A DNA stretch of 64,000 nt from Jeotgalibacillus campisalis (GTDB lineage: Bacteria > Bacillota > Bacilli > Bacillales > Jeotgalibacillaceae): NCBI RefSeq assembly GCF_000829515.1, contig NZ_JXRR01000017.1:372001-436000 (forward strand), given 5' to 3'. Made by a program: the position numbers and the translations under genes. Positions 19,218-28,958 of this stretch are shown here, piece by piece. Below the pieces are notes generated by a model. The model was not told the DNA's origin. It did not search any database and saw nothing but the letters and a program-made list of their open reading frames with translations. Every line of letters begins with the position of its first letter. Position 1 is the stretch's first letter.

Positions 19218-22200
19218 TTATTTGGCCACTACGTTCTTATCTCCCAAAAGCTCCTTCAGCTGTTTGATCACGGGGGTCTGTATATTGACCCATTCACTTT
19301 GCTGCAGCTGAATCGTTCGCTTTGTTTCTTCCATGTGAATAATCACTGGTGAATTCCCCTGATGCTGAAGGCAGAGGTTTCGAACCTTCTTCAAAAGGGA
19401 AGATTCTTCAAGCTTGGGAGGAATTCGCAGAAACAGTTTTTTTCTGCTCGGTTCACTTGTCCAGTCCTCTGCCCGTTTCACATCCTGTAATATGACCTGC
19501 AGCTTCCCATTTCGCTGGTCTGCTTTTCCTTTTGCAATGATCAATATCCCCTGTTTAAGGAGCGCTGAAGCATGACGGTACGTATCTGGAAAGGCTACTG
19601 CGTCTATATCGCCTGATGCATCACTTAACACAAGAAAAGCCATCGCGTCTCCTTTTTTAGTACGGATCATTCGAATGTCTGTAATGAGTGCTCCAACCAA
19701 AAAGGACGGCTGATTGCTTTTAATCTCATCTATTGATTGGGCCTGAAGCTGATCGAGTTTTGATTGGATGGACGATACAGGATGGGCAGATAAGTATAAG
19801 CCCAGCACTTCTTTTTCAAACGACAGCTTTTCCTCAGCAGGCATTGGAGATTTTTCAATGTATTTTGGAGATATCGAAAAATCATCTTCAAATAACCCTC
19901 CGTCTTCACTTTTCATTAATGAAGCATGTTCAATCGCCACATCGATGGATGCAAGCAGTGTGGAACGGTCTTTCTCAAACTCATCAAAAGCACCTGAAAA
20001 AACCAGCGCCTCAAGAATTTTTCGACTGACAGATTTAGAGGGTACTCGCACGCAAAAATCAAATAAATCTTTATAAGCTTTTTGCTGTCTCGTTTGAATT
20101 AAATCGACTGCCACACCTTTCCCGATCCCTTTAATCGCGCTGATGCTAAATCGTATTCCATCTTTTTCAACTGCAAAGTAACGATCGCTTTTTTGAACCG
20201 ATGGCGGGAGAACTGGAATCCTCAGCCTTTCGCATTCTCTGATATAAAGGCGCAGTTTGTCCTCGTTGCCCGTAACGGAAGTCATCAGCGACGCCATAAA
20301 ATGTGTAGGATAATGAGTTTTTAAGTAAGCAAGCTGGTAACCGATCAAGCTGTACGCCACAGCATGGCTTTTATTAAAACCGTAATTGGCAAATTGAACA
20401 ATTAAATCGTATATTTCCTGAGCTGTTTTCTCCTCATAGCCTCTGTTAATGGAGCCTTTGACAAAGCGCTCTCTCTCCCGGTCCAGGTCTTCTTTCTTTT
20501 TCTTGCTGACAGCTCTTCTCAGCATATCTGCCTGCCCTAAAGTAAAGCCTGCCATTTGAGAGGCAATTTGCATGATTTGTTCCTGATACACGATGATCCC
20601 ATAGGTTGGCGCGAGAATTTTAGTCAAATCCGGATGAGCATAGCGAACCGGTTCCTGATTATGCTTTCTTTTAATAAATGAAGGGATATGGTCCATTGGG
20701 CCTGGCCGATACAATGCATTGACCGCTACTATGTCATCAAATGCGGTAGGTTTTAGTGACCGCAGCACATTTTTCATGCCATCGGACTCAAGCTGAAAGA
20801 TGCCCACAGTCCAGCCTTTGCTCAGCAATTCAAATGTAGCTTGATCTTTCGTTGGAATCTCTTCCAACCGAAACTGCCGATTTTCTTTTTGAACAATAGA
20901 TTGTGTGATTTTTTCAAGCAGCGTCAGATTGCGCAGCCCTAAGAAGTCCATTTTTAATAAACCGATATCTTCAAGCAGGTCCATTGGCCACTGGGTTAAG
21001 TGAACATACTCCTGTCCCTTCTGCAGCGGGACAATGTCTACAAGCGGCCTGTCGCTAATGACAACGCCCGCAGCATGTGTTGAGGTATGCCTCGGAAGTC
21101 CTTCCAGTTTTTTTGCCACTTCAAACCACTGCTGATGTCTCTTGGACTGATCAGCAAACTGCCGAAGCGGAGCAGATTCTTCATAGGCTTCACGAAGAAC
21201 AATGCCTAAGCGGGATGGAATGGCTTTAGAGATAACCTCCATTTCCCCGGAAGTAAATCCAAAAACTCTTGCGGTGTCCCGCGCGATGGCTTTCGCAGAC
21301 AATGTGCCGAATGTGACAATTTGCGCAACATGCTTAGAGCCGTATTTCTCGGCGACATATTGAATCACTTCGTCACGGCGATGATCTGGAAAATCAATAT
21401 CAATATCAGGCATGGAAATCCGTTCAGGATTCAAAAACCGTTCAAAAAGCAAATCATGTTCAATTGGATCAACATGAGTAATAAAGAGCGCATAGGCCAC
21501 TAAAGAACCTGCAGCAGAACCCCGCCCGGGACCGGTTAAGATTTTCTTTTCTCTTGCGAACTTCATAAAATCCCACACAATGAGAAAGTAATCATTAAAG
21601 GACATTCGGTCGATAACGGACAGTTCATATTCAAGGCGTTCTTTGTAAATGGAGGAAATGGATTGTTGTCTTTTTTTCAAACCCTCGCTGCAAAGGTGCA
21701 GCAATACCTCTTTCGCTGTGACATCATTGGGAACGGGATAGCGAGGCAGATAAGACTGGGAAAAATCTATTTTTATATTACATCGTTCTGCGATTTCCAA
21801 CGTATGCTCAAGTGCTTCCGGCATCGCCGAAAACAGCTCCTTCATTTGGTCCTTATGCGTGAAGGCGAAGGTACCTGCGAGACTTGCTTCTTCTATCTTT
21901 ACACCATCCCGTATTGACGTGATCACCTCAAAACTGAATGCATCCTCTTTTTCAAGGTAACGAACATCAGCAGCTGCCACTAACGGAATCTCCAACGTCT
22001 TACTAAGATCAGCAAGTTTCTCTGCTAACTGCCGATCCTGTGAACGCCCGTGGTCCTGAACGGAAAAAAAGAAGGAATCAGCCCCAAACATCCCGCGGTA
22101 TCTTTCTGCTCTTTGGGCTGCTTTTTCATTTTCCTGTTCCATAAGAAGCGTCTCTATCTCTCCTTCAGCCCCAGGGGTTAAAGCAATTAATCCTTCCGAA

Positions 22201-22547
22201 TAAGAGGACAGCCATTTTAGAGGGATTCCTCTTTCATGACCTGTCTGAAGGACACTTGAAATTTTAATTAAATGCTGATACCCGTTTTGGTTTTCTGCAA
22301 GCAGAACCAGCGGATAAGCCCGTTCATCCTCTTCAACCCAGACATCAGCAGTTAAACCGATAATCGGCTTGATCTTTTCTTTTAAGCACTCTCGGTAAAA
22401 TGGCACTGCACCATACAAGACATTTCGATCTGTCAGGGCAATGGCAGATGCATTGTCAGACTTTGCTTTTTTTATTAAAGCAGAAAGCGTAATAGGACTA
22501 GACAGGAGGTCAAAAGAACTCGTGACTTGTAAATGAACAAACGGCAT
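19218..22547 (-). CDS. dnaE: DNA polymerase III alpha subunit DnaE
   Basis: 1109 residues, the DnaE (not PolC) class; in Gram-positives it works with PolC, mainly extending lagging-strand primers. Order: N-terminal PHP domain (about 1-270), palm/fingers with GPGRGSAAGSLVAYALFIT and the catalytic aspartates in MPDIDIDFPDHRRDEV (about 385-400), LYRPGPMDHIPSFIKRKH, YGFNKSHAVAYSLIGYQLAYLKTHYP, a helix-hairpin-helix region, and a C-terminal OB fold (LVGALITDIRMIRTKKGDAMAFL, about 950-1030). The nrnA stop is only 13 bp upstream of its start, so the two are an operon. Confidence 0.97.
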   Translation of the reverse strand: MPFVHLQVTSSFDLLSSPITLSALIKKAKSDNASAIALTDRNVLYGAVPFYRECLKEKIKPIIGLTADVWVEEDERAYPLVLLAENQNGYQHLIKISSVLQTGHERGIPLKWLSSYSEGLIALTPGAEGEIETLLMEQENEKAAQRAERYRGMFGADSFFFSVQDHGRSQDRQLAEKLADLSKTLEIPLVAAADVRYLEKEDAFSFEVITSIRDGVKIEEASLAGTFAFTHKDQMKELFSAMPEALEHTLEIAERCNIKIDFSQSYLPRYPVPNDVTAKEVLLHLCSEGLKKRQQSISSIYKERLEYELSVIDRMSFNDYFLIVWDFMKFAREKKILTGPGRGSAAGSLVAYALFITHVDPIEHDLLFERFLNPERISMPDIDIDFPDHRRDEVIQYVAEKYGSKHVAQIVTFGTLSAKAIARDTARVFGFTSGEMEVISKAIPSRLGIVLREAYEESAPLRQFADQSKRHQQWFEVAKKLEGLPRHTSTHAAGVVISDRPLVDIVPLQKGQEYVHLTQWPMDLLEDIGLLKMDFLGLRNLTLLEKITQSIVQKENRQFRLEEIPTKDQATFELLSKGWTVGIFQLESDGMKNVLRSLKPTAFDDIVAVNALYRPGPMDHIPSFIKRKHNQEPVRYAHPDLTKILAPTYGIIVYQEQIMQIASQMAGFTLGQADMLRRAVSKKKKEDLDRERERFVKGSINRGYEEKTAQEIYDLIVQFANYGFNKSHAVAYSLIGYQLAYLKTHYPTHFMASLMTSVTGNEDKLRLYIRECERLRIPVLPPSVQKSDRYFAVEKDGIRFSISAIKGIGKGVAVDLIQTRQQKAYKDLFDFCVRVPSKSVSRKILEALVFSGAFDEFEKDRSTLLASIDVAIEHASLMKSEDGGLFEDDFSISPKYIEKSPMPAEEKLSFEKEVLGLYLSAHPVSSIQSKLDQLQAQSIDEIKSNQPSFLVGALITDIRMIRTKKGDAMAFLVLSDASGDIDAVAFPDTYRHASALLKQGILIIAKGKADQRNGKLQVILQDVKRAEDWTSEPSRKKLFLRIPPKLEESSLLKKVRNLCLQHQGNSPVIIHMEETKRTIQLQQSEWVNIQTPVIKQLKELLGDKNVVAK

Positions 22548-22560
22548 CCTGCTTCCTCCT

Positions 22561-23505
22561 TTATTTTTCTTCGTTCTTGCAGATTCCCTGTAGCTTATGA
22601 ATAATTTCTTCTGATTCGTTCCAGTTTTTTATAGAAGCTCCCGCAGCAAGGGGATGTCCTCCACCTCCGTATTCTTTAGCGAGTTCATTAATCACCGGTC
22701 CTTTGGAACGAAAACGCACACGAATTTCAGAAGCTTCTTCAATAAAGAATACCCAGGCTTTGATTCCTTTCACACTTCCTAGCGTACTGACTAGAAGAGA
22801 TGCTTCTGATGGCGTCGCACCATATTCATTTAAAAGCGGCTGCTGCATCTTGATATAAGCAGCACCGTTGTCATCTATCGAAAAATTCTGCAACACATAG
22901 CCTTGCAGTTTAAGCTGATGAGGTTCCATCTCATAGAGAGAGTTAAAAATAGAAGCCCGGTCAAATTCAAACTGAATTAACTCACCAGCGTACTGAAATG
23001 TTTTCTGCGTAGCATTCGGGAAAAGAAATCTGCCCGTGTCTCCGACAATGCCGGCAAACAAAAGCCGTGCTGCTTTTTGACTCATTTGCAAGCCTGCGTT
23101 ACGGCCCTCAAGATAAAATTCATAGATCATCTCGCTTGCAGAACTAGCTGATGTGTCCACCCACAGATAGTCTCCGTAAGGATCTTCATTAGGATGGTGA
23201 TCAATTTTAATTAATTCGGCCCCGAGCTTGTACCGTTGATCATCAATCCGCTCCTCGTTAGCCGTATCACATACAATAACCAGCGACTCTTTATATAAAT
23301 CATCAGATACGATATCCATTTGGCGTAAAAAAGATAAGGATTTTTCTTCCTGCCCAACTGTATAGACGGTTTTCTCAGGGAAAGAAGCAGTGATCAATTC
23401 AGCCAGACCGCCTTGAGAGCCATAGGCATCGGGGTCAGGGCGAACATGCCTGTGAATAATAATTGATTGATATTGTTTTATGACGTCAAGTATTTGTTTT
23501 TTCAT
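22561..23505 (-). CDS. nrnA: Bifunctional oligoribonuclease/PAP phosphatase NrnA
   Basis: DHH-DHHA1 phosphoesterase degrading short oligonucleotides and 3'-phosphoadenosine 5'-phosphate. ATG 23505 with AAGGA upstream gives 314 residues, matching B. subtilis NrnA; a longer frame to 23574 is rejected. Motifs: HRHVRPDPDAYGSQ, VCDTAN, KIDHHPNED, GDTGRF and the C-terminal DHHA1 loop GGGGHPLAAGAS. It is divergent from ytpI with about 90 bp between them and upstream of dnaE in one unit. The ytrH-ytrI sporulation genes that separate these two in B. subtilis are absent. Confidence 0.95.
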   Translation of the reverse strand: MKKQILDVIKQYQSIIIHRHVRPDPDAYGSQGGLAELITASFPEKTVYTVGQEEKSLSFLRQMDIVSDDLYKESLVIVCDTANEERIDDQRYKLGAELIKIDHHPNEDPYGDYLWVDTSASSASEMIYEFYLEGRNAGLQMSQKAARLLFAGIVGDTGRFLFPNATQKTFQYAGELIQFEFDRASIFNSLYEMEPHQLKLQGYVLQNFSIDDNGAAYIKMQQPLLNEYGATPSEASLLVSTLGSVKGIKAWVFFIEEASEIRVRFRSKGPVINELAKEYGGGGHPLAAGASIKNWNESEEIIHKLQGICKNEEK

Positions 23506-23595
23506 TTGAATCAATCCTTTCGGGAACAAAAGTGGATTTTCATGTTTATTGCCGCTACAATATGTAAAGATCAAGTCATTTTTGGAGGTTGTTAC

Positions 23596-23937
23596 ATGCC
23601 GATTTTAGTATTTATTATCATTTTATCTGCTGTTGCTTATTTATATTTTAAAACGAAGCAAATACGCTCACCTCGTCCAGTGGAAAAACAATGGCAGGCC
23701 AGCCGTGCAGGGATCGCACTTGGGCTGGGAATGGGCGCTTTTGGAATAAATCAGCTGTTTTTATTTAATTTTGAAGTATCAACCGAGCTGATCCTTACTT
23801 ATGTAATTGCTGCAGCATTTATTTTAATTGGCTTTGGCAGCGCCTGGCTGCGCTATAAAGCATATAAGCACCTTACTCCTTTTTTAAAAAAGGAAGATGA
23901 TGAGTGGAAAAAATACGAAAAAGAACAACAATCCTGA
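23596..23937 (+). CDS. ytpI: YtpI-like small membrane protein
   Basis: 113 residues. ATG 23596 has GGAGG 7 nt upstream; the longer frame starting at 23467 overlaps nrnA and is rejected. Three hydrophobic segments (about 2-20, 36-57, 65-83) are followed by a charged Lys/Glu tail. It matches YtpI of Bacillus by position and length. No function is known. Confidence 0.85.
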   Translation: MPILVFIIILSAVAYLYFKTKQIRSPRPVEKQWQASRAGIALGLGMGAFGINQLFLFNFEVSTELILTYVIAAAFILIGFGSAWLRYKAYKHLTPFLKKEDDEWKKYEKEQQS

Positions 23938-23999
23938 GCTTTTTTTAGAAAAACATGCATGGACATTCACTGGTGCGGATTGTATCATAAACCCTCTCT

Positions 24000-24027
24000 C
24001 AAACCGGCTTAATTAGCCGGTTTGTTT
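24000..24027. terminator. Bidirectional terminator, ytpI/ytoI
   Basis: A perfect 9-bp stem (24001-24009 with 24015-24023) with a 5-nt loop is followed by GTTTT. It lies between the convergent genes ytpI and ytoI, directly after the ytoI stop on the minus strand. Confidence 0.75.
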
Positions 24028-24030
24028 TCA

Positions 24031-25341
24031 TCACCGGTCCAAAAGCTGACACATCATCATTGCTTTCCCTACTAAATTCCCTTCACTAAATACCTCTACA
24101 TCTACTTTTCCGAATTTGCGTCCTACATCAAGCAGCCTTGGGTGAATTTCTATTGTATTGTCCAGTTGAACTGGCTTTATAAAATAGATTGTAATATTTT
24201 CAATGACAAGGTCGCTCCGCTTAAATTCCTTAAGCGTGCGGTTTGCAGCTTCGGTAATGAGCGACGTAAAAACCCCATAGGAAATGGAGCCGAGCTGATT
24301 CGTCATTTGCGGAGTCACGCGAAATTGATAGGGGTTTTCAAGTGTCTTATCGACTCTCAATTCTTTAAACACTATGTCATCAATGGTTTCCCCAATTTGC
24401 GGCTGCCTTTGAATCATTTGCAGAGCTTTTAAGACATCCTGGCGGCTGATCACTCCCTCTAAATGGTCGTGATCATCGACAACAGGAAGCAGTTCTATTC
24501 CTTCCCAGATCATGATATGGGCGGCAGATGCAACACTTGTCTTCACCCTTACTGTTAAGGGGGACTTCGTCATGACGCGCTCAATGGACTCCTGACTGTC
24601 TTTTCCTAAAATATCCTTTGAAGTGACCATCCCCACTACTTTTAGCGAATGTGGATCTACCACAGGAAATCTGCTGTGATGTGTTTCATCATTTAAAGCT
24701 GTCCAGTGGGAAACTTTATCTCTTGAAGTTAAAAAATACGCTCGATCAAATGGAATTAAAATGTCTTCTACCAGCGCAATCTCTTTTTTTATAAGCTGAT
24801 CGTAAATGGCGCGATTAATCATCGCTGCAACTGTAAAGGTATCATAGGATGTTGAGATTACGGGCAGTTCAAGCTCATTCGCAAGCTTTTTTATTGACTC
24901 ATCCGCATCGAATCCTCCTGTAATCAGCACCGCTGCACCCGCCTGAAGAGCGAGCTCGTGGGCACGTGTGCGGTTTCCTACAATCAGCAGGTTGCCCGCT
25001 TCCGTGTATCGCATCATCGCCTCAAGCTTCATTGCGCCAATAACAAATTTATTTAATGTCTTATGCAGGCCCGCTCTGCCTCCAACAACTTGTCCATCAA
25101 TAATGTTCACTACTTCAGCAAAAGTAAGGCGTTCGAAGTTTTCTTTTTTCTTTTTTTCAATTCTAATTGTACCAACACGTTCAATCGTACTGACAAGTCC
25201 TTGATTCTCTGCTTCTTTTATTGCCCGGTACGCTGTTCCCTCACTTACGTCGAGCTGCTTTGCGACCTGACGCACCGATATTTTGTTTCCTACGGGCAGG
25301 GAATCAATATGAGATATTATTTGTTCATGTTTCGTGGCCAC
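24031..25341 (-). CDS. ytoI: DRTGG-CBS-hot-dog regulatory protein YtoI
   Basis: 436 residues from GTG 25341, which has GAGAGGG upstream; a longer frame to 25395 lacks such a site. Domains in order: winged helix (KISVRQVAKQLDVSEGTAYRAIKEAENQGLV, about 20-50), DRTGG domain (about 75-180), two CBS domains (about 190-305; HSRFPVVDPHSLKVVGMVTSKDILG and ELLPVVDDHDHLEGVISRQDVLKAL), and a C-terminal hot-dog domain (about 320-430). This architecture suggests a nucleotide- or thioester-sensing regulator. Ligand and targets are unknown. Confidence 0.88.
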   Translation of the reverse strand: MATKHEQIISHIDSLPVGNKISVRQVAKQLDVSEGTAYRAIKEAENQGLVSTIERVGTIRIEKKKKENFERLTFAEVVNIIDGQVVGGRAGLHKTLNKFVIGAMKLEAMMRYTEAGNLLIVGNRTRAHELALQAGAAVLITGGFDADESIKKLANELELPVISTSYDTFTVAAMINRAIYDQLIKKEIALVEDILIPFDRAYFLTSRDKVSHWTALNDETHHSRFPVVDPHSLKVVGMVTSKDILGKDSQESIERVMTKSPLTVRVKTSVASAAHIMIWEGIELLPVVDDHDHLEGVISRQDVLKALQMIQRQPQIGETIDDIVFKELRVDKTLENPYQFRVTPQMTNQLGSISYGVFTSLITEAANRTLKEFKRSDLVIENITIYFIKPVQLDNTIEIHPRLLDVGRKFGKVDVEVFSEGNLVGKAMMMCQLLDR

Positions 25342-25430
25342 AGGCTGTCCCTCTCTTTCAATCCGATCATGTATTCGCCTTTTTATTATACTCATTATGA
25401 GGCCTTAGGTTCAACGAAAGCAAAATAAAA

Positions 25431-25468
25431 CAAAAAAACCGCCGAAAAAACCTCGTTTTTCCGGCGGT
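25431..25468 (-). terminator. Terminator after ytkL
   Basis: ACCGCCGAAAAA pairs with TTTTTCCGGCGGT (25438-25468), followed on the minus strand by eight U. It is 5 bp past the ytkL stop and upstream of ytoI. Confidence 0.85.
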
Positions 25469-25473
25469 CTTTG

Positions 25474-26151
25474 CTATTCGATTGAATCCCCTGCATGTAA
25501 TACCCTGCCTTGTCCTTCCGGTAAAAGCTTCACGAATTTTTCCGGATCCTGTTTTATTGGCGGGAACGTATTATAGTGAATCGGAATGACCGTTTTTGCA
25601 TTGAGCAGACTTGCTGCATAAGCTGCATCATCCGGTCCCATGGTGAAATTATCTCCGATCGGAAGAAATGCTACATCAATCGTGTTGCGCTCTCCGATTA
25701 ATTTCATGTCGCCAAACAGACCTGTATCTCCTGCATGATACAACGTTCTTCCTTCAACCGTCAGCAGGACACCTGCAGGCATGCCTGTATAAATAATCTG
25801 CTTGTCCTCAGTTTCATAAGAGGAGCCATGAAACGCCTGTGTAAGCTTTACTCTGCCAAAATCAAAATCATAGCCTCCGCCTATATGAAGCGGATGCGTT
25901 TTTAAGCCCTGCCATTCCAAATAATTGGCAAGTTCAAAGGGGGCAATGACGAGCGCATCACTTTGCTTGGCAATTTCAACAGTGTCTCCTACATGATCAT
26001 TGTGTCCATGTGTAAGGATAATCACATCGGGCTTTTCGTTTTCAACCTTTAAATCCGTCAGTTCATTTCCATTAATAAAAGGATCAAATAAAATTGTGGT
26101 GCCGTTTGTTTTAACTTTAACAATTGAATGACCGTGGTAAGAAATATTCAT
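25474..26151 (-). CDS. ytkL: Metallo-beta-lactamase-fold hydrolase YtkL (UPF0173)
   Basis: 225 residues from ATG 26151, preceded by GAGGAGGAA; length fits UPF0173/YtkL. The metal site is visible: HGHSIV at the N-terminus, [18 protein letters not shown] (HxHxDH), [13 protein letters not shown] and the final PIHYNTFP His. Probably a soluble metal-dependent hydrolase; the substrate is not known. Single-gene unit, divergent from the proline dipeptidase-like gene. Confidence 0.9.
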   Translation of the reverse strand: MNISYHGHSIVKVKTNGTTILFDPFINGNELTDLKVENEKPDVIILTHGHNDHVGDTVEIAKQSDALVIAPFELANYLEWQGLKTHPLHIGGGYDFDFGRVKLTQAFHGSSYETEDKQIIYTGMPAGVLLTVEGRTLYHAGDTGLFGDMKLIGERNTIDVAFLPIGDNFTMGPDDAAYAASLLNAKTVIPIHYNTFPPIKQDPEKFVKLLPEGQGRVLHAGDSIE

Positions 26152-26407
26152 AAACTGATTCCTCCTCAACAGTAATTTCATTCTCCTTAACTCATTCCCT
26201 CTCCATTTTGACTAAAACCTTAAGAATTGCACTTTATTCCTTAGACAATGGGTAAACTTTCAGACGTCCCTACTCAATTAGATGCTTATGCGCTAGATGG
26301 CTGATTTAATATTTTTAACATGTATGCTACGATTTAATTCAACATGCGCACCATTTTCACACGAATCACATACATACAATGACTTGATTAATAAGGAGGA
26401 ATCAATA

Positions 26408-27502
26408 GTGAAAGGAAAAATCAAACAGATTCAACAATACTTATCGAGCCGTTCTATTGATGCGGCATTTCTAACCTCAACAGAAAATGTTTGCTACACA
26501 ACAGGTTTTAGAAGCAATCCGCATGAAAGGTGGCTCGCAGTGTTTGTTCCGCAAACTGGAGAAAGCACATTAATCTGCCCGGGTATGGAGGAAGAAGAAG
26601 CGCGTCATGCTGGCTGGGAATACCGGATCATTGGATACAGCGACACTGAAAACCCAATACAATTACTGCATACTCTTCTACAAACCAAAAATATGGCTGT
26701 TTCTTCACTTGCGATCGAAAGCAGTCACTTGACCGTTGATCGGTTAAATCTTTTGAAAGAATCATTTGGCAGCTTCGACATTCACTCTATTGATCAGCAG
26801 ATGAATGATCTTCGTGTAGTGAAATCACAAGATGAGCTAGTCCTTCTACGCAAAGCGGCTGAACTTGCTGATTTCGCCATTGAGACTGCTTGCAGTGAAT
26901 TAGCAGAAGGAAAAACAGAACTGGAAATCCTCGCAGCGATCGAGTTTGAATTGAAACGCAAGGGGATTACAGAAATGTCATTTTCCACAATGGTGCTGAC
27001 AGGGAAAAACGCCGCTTCCCCACACGGCAATCCCGGATTGAACAAAATAAAAAGAGGAGACCTTGTACTATTCGATCTTGGAGTCGTTTATCAAGGCTAT
27101 TGTTCTGATATTACTAGAACCGTTGCTTTTGGAGAACTTTCAAAGGAGCAGATAAAAATCTATGAGACGGTGCTGGCTGCGGAGCTTAAAGCACTGGAAA
27201 TGGTAAAGCCGGGTGTAAAAGCAAGTGACCTTGATTTAGCCGCAAGAAAGGTTATTCAAGATGCAGGGTACGGCGACTTTTTCCCTCACCGCCTCGGACA
27301 CGGTCTTGGTTTAAATGTTCATGAATATCCGTCCATTACTTCTGACAGTGACTTTATTCTTAAAGAAGGCATGACATTTACCATTGAACCGGGCATTTAT
27401 GTTCCAAACATTGCCGGAGTCCGGATAGAAGACGATGTACTTGTTACTGAAAATGGATATGAAACACTGACAAAATTCCCAAAAACGCTTCAATACTATT
27501 AA
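26408..27502 (+). CDS. M24B Xaa-Pro dipeptidase/aminopeptidase
   Basis: 364 residues from GTG 26408, preceded by AAGGAGGAATC; the ATG at 26297 has no ribosome-binding site. N-terminal creatinase-like domain (about 1-125) is followed by the pita-bread fold with all five metal ligands: the two Asp in LFDLGVVYQGYCSDITRT, His in HRLGHGLG, Glu in TIEPGIYV and Glu in GVRIEDDVLV. It cleaves Xaa-Pro bonds by family. The gene is of the YqhT/PepQ type; which Bacillus paralogue it matches cannot be decided here. Confidence 0.92.
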   Translation: MKGKIKQIQQYLSSRSIDAAFLTSTENVCYTTGFRSNPHERWLAVFVPQTGESTLICPGMEEEEARHAGWEYRIIGYSDTENPIQLLHTLLQTKNMAVSSLAIESSHLTVDRLNLLKESFGSFDIHSIDQQMNDLRVVKSQDELVLLRKAAELADFAIETACSELAEGKTELEILAAIEFELKRKGITEMSFSTMVLTGKNAASPHGNPGLNKIKRGDLVLFDLGVVYQGYCSDITRTVAFGELSKEQIKIYETVLAAELKALEMVKPGVKASDLDLAARKVIQDAGYGDFFPHRLGHGLGLNVHEYPSITSDSDFILKEGMTFTIEPGIYVPNIAGVRIEDDVLVTENGYETLTKFPKTLQYY

Positions 27503-27540
27503 ATATTGCGTAAGAGAGCCGCTTTAATGCTGTCGCAGAA

Positions 27541-27590
27541 AAAAAGTGTGCAGACCGAATTAAATCTTCGGTCATGCACACTTTTTTGCT
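27541..27590. terminator. Bidirectional terminator between the M24 peptidase and ald
   Basis: GTGTGC...ACCGA pairs with TCGGT...GCACAC (27546-27583) and ends in TTTTTT; poly-A on the other side serves the minus strand. It ends convergent transcription of the peptidase (+) and ald (-). Confidence 0.85.
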
Positions 27591-27593
27591 TTT

Positions 27594-28724
27594 TTATTCA
27601 GCTTTCACAGGCACCAGCAGTTCGCGCACGCTGGCATAGTTTAAACCGTGCGCTTCTGCTACAGCATTATAGGTCACATAACCGTTTGCACAGTTAATTC
27701 CTTTTAATAATGCTTCATTATCCAGGCAGGCTTGTTTGTAGCCTTTATTGGCAATTTGAACCGCATATGGCACTGTCACATTCGTCAGCGCAATTGTAGA
27801 GGTACGCGGAACAGCTCCCGGCATATTGGCTACAGCATAATGAACGACTTCATGCTTTGTGTATGTCGGGGCATCATGTGTCGTGATGCGGTCAGTTGTT
27901 TCAAAAATCCCGCCCTGATCAATGGCAATATCCACTACGACTGAACCAGGCTTCATTGATTTTATCATCTCTTCTGTTACGAGCTTAGGCGCTTTGGCTC
28001 CCGGTATTAATACAGCTCCAATCACAAGATCTGACTCTGCGATGGTATCTGCCAAATTTAGCGGGTTTGACATCAGCGTTGTAACATCTTTGCCAAATAA
28101 ATCATCCAGTTGGCGCAGGCGATCCGGACTTAAATCAAGAATCGTAACATCAGCTCCCAATCCAACTGCCATTTTTGCCGCATTGGTTCCTGCTACTCCA
28201 CCGCCAATAATGGTTACTTTTCCTCTTGCTACTCCAGGAACACCTCCAAGGAGAATGCCCATTCCGCCATGAATTTTTTCGAGGAATTGAGCGCCAATTT
28301 GAGTTGCCATTCTTCCTGCCACTTCACTCATTGGCGTTAACAGAGGCAAAGAGCCATTAGGCAGCTGAACGGTCTCATAAGCTATTGCAACTACTTTATT
28401 TTCAATTAAAGCTTTCGTTAATTCAGGCTCAGGGGCAAGGTGAAGATATGTAAATAAAATTAAGCCCTCTTTAAAATAGGGATATTCACTTGCAATTGGC
28501 TCTTTCACTTTCATAACCATATCAAATGACCATGCTTCCTGTGCTGTTGCAGCAATATTTCCCCCTGCTGCAAGATAATCCTCATTTGTAAATCCTGAAC
28601 CGATACCGGCATCATGCTCAACAAAAACTTCATGCCCCTGGATCACCAAATGATGCACACCAGAAGGCGTAATGGCTACTCGATTTTCATTATTCTTAAT
28701 TTCTCTTGGAATCCCAATACGCAT
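27594..28724 (-). CDS. ald: Alanine dehydrogenase
   Basis: NAD-dependent interconversion of L-alanine and pyruvate plus ammonia, important in Bacillus for alanine use and sporulation energy. ATG 28724 has GGAGGGG upstream and gives 376 residues. Motifs: [35 protein letters not shown] with the catalytic Lys, [12 protein letters not shown] with the catalytic His, the Rossmann [24 protein letters not shown], and [11 protein letters not shown]. The leader shows a pseudoknot-compatible arrangement at 28745-28798. Divergent from an NCS1 permease. Confidence 0.97.
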   Translation of the reverse strand: MRIGIPREIKNNENRVAITPSGVHHLVIQGHEVFVEHDAGIGSGFTNEDYLAAGGNIAATAQEAWSFDMVMKVKEPIASEYPYFKEGLILFTYLHLAPEPELTKALIENKVVAIAYETVQLPNGSLPLLTPMSEVAGRMATQIGAQFLEKIHGGMGILLGGVPGVARGKVTIIGGGVAGTNAAKMAVGLGADVTILDLSPDRLRQLDDLFGKDVTTLMSNPLNLADTIAESDLVIGAVLIPGAKAPKLVTEEMIKSMKPGSVVVDIAIDQGGIFETTDRITTHDAPTYTKHEVVHYAVANMPGAVPRTSTIALTNVTVPYAVQIANKGYKQACLDNEALLKGINCANGYVTYNAVAEAHGLNYASVRELLVPVKAE

Positions 28725-28744
28725 AAAAGCCCCTCCATTTATCT

Positions 28745-28798
28745 CTAAATCCTCATCTGTCAGCAAAACACCGAATTCTAAGGATTTAGGACGGTGTT
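28745..28798 (-). promoter_or_regulatory. Possible H-type pseudoknot in the ald 5' leader
   Basis: On the transcript strand four complementary arms occur in the order a (AACACCG, 28798-28792), b (CTAAATCCT, 28789-28781), a' (CGGTGTT, 28773-28767), b' (AGGATTTAG, 28753-28745). Arms a-a' are 7 bp and b-b' 9 bp, both perfect, with linkers of 2, 7 and 13 nt. The last arm ends about 9 nt before the GGAGGGG ribosome-binding site. A TAAAAT box at 28809-28814 would start transcription just before arm a. A DNA operator with two inverted repeats is the alternative. Confidence 0.4.
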
Positions 28799-28958
28799 AG
28801 GCAATACCATTTTAACAAATGAACTGAATGCTGTCTCATTTTATTTCTGTATTCTAAAAAAACTATTAATTCTAATTATTGAGCAGGCAGTCTTGTGTAT
28901 TTAGTATGGTAAACTTGGACTAAAACCATGTACGTTTACAGAAGAAATGGAGATTATT

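Noticed and set aside
23467-23595. N-terminal extension of ytpI overlapping nrnA
   Set aside because: The ATG at 23596 has a proper GGAGG site and gives the family length.
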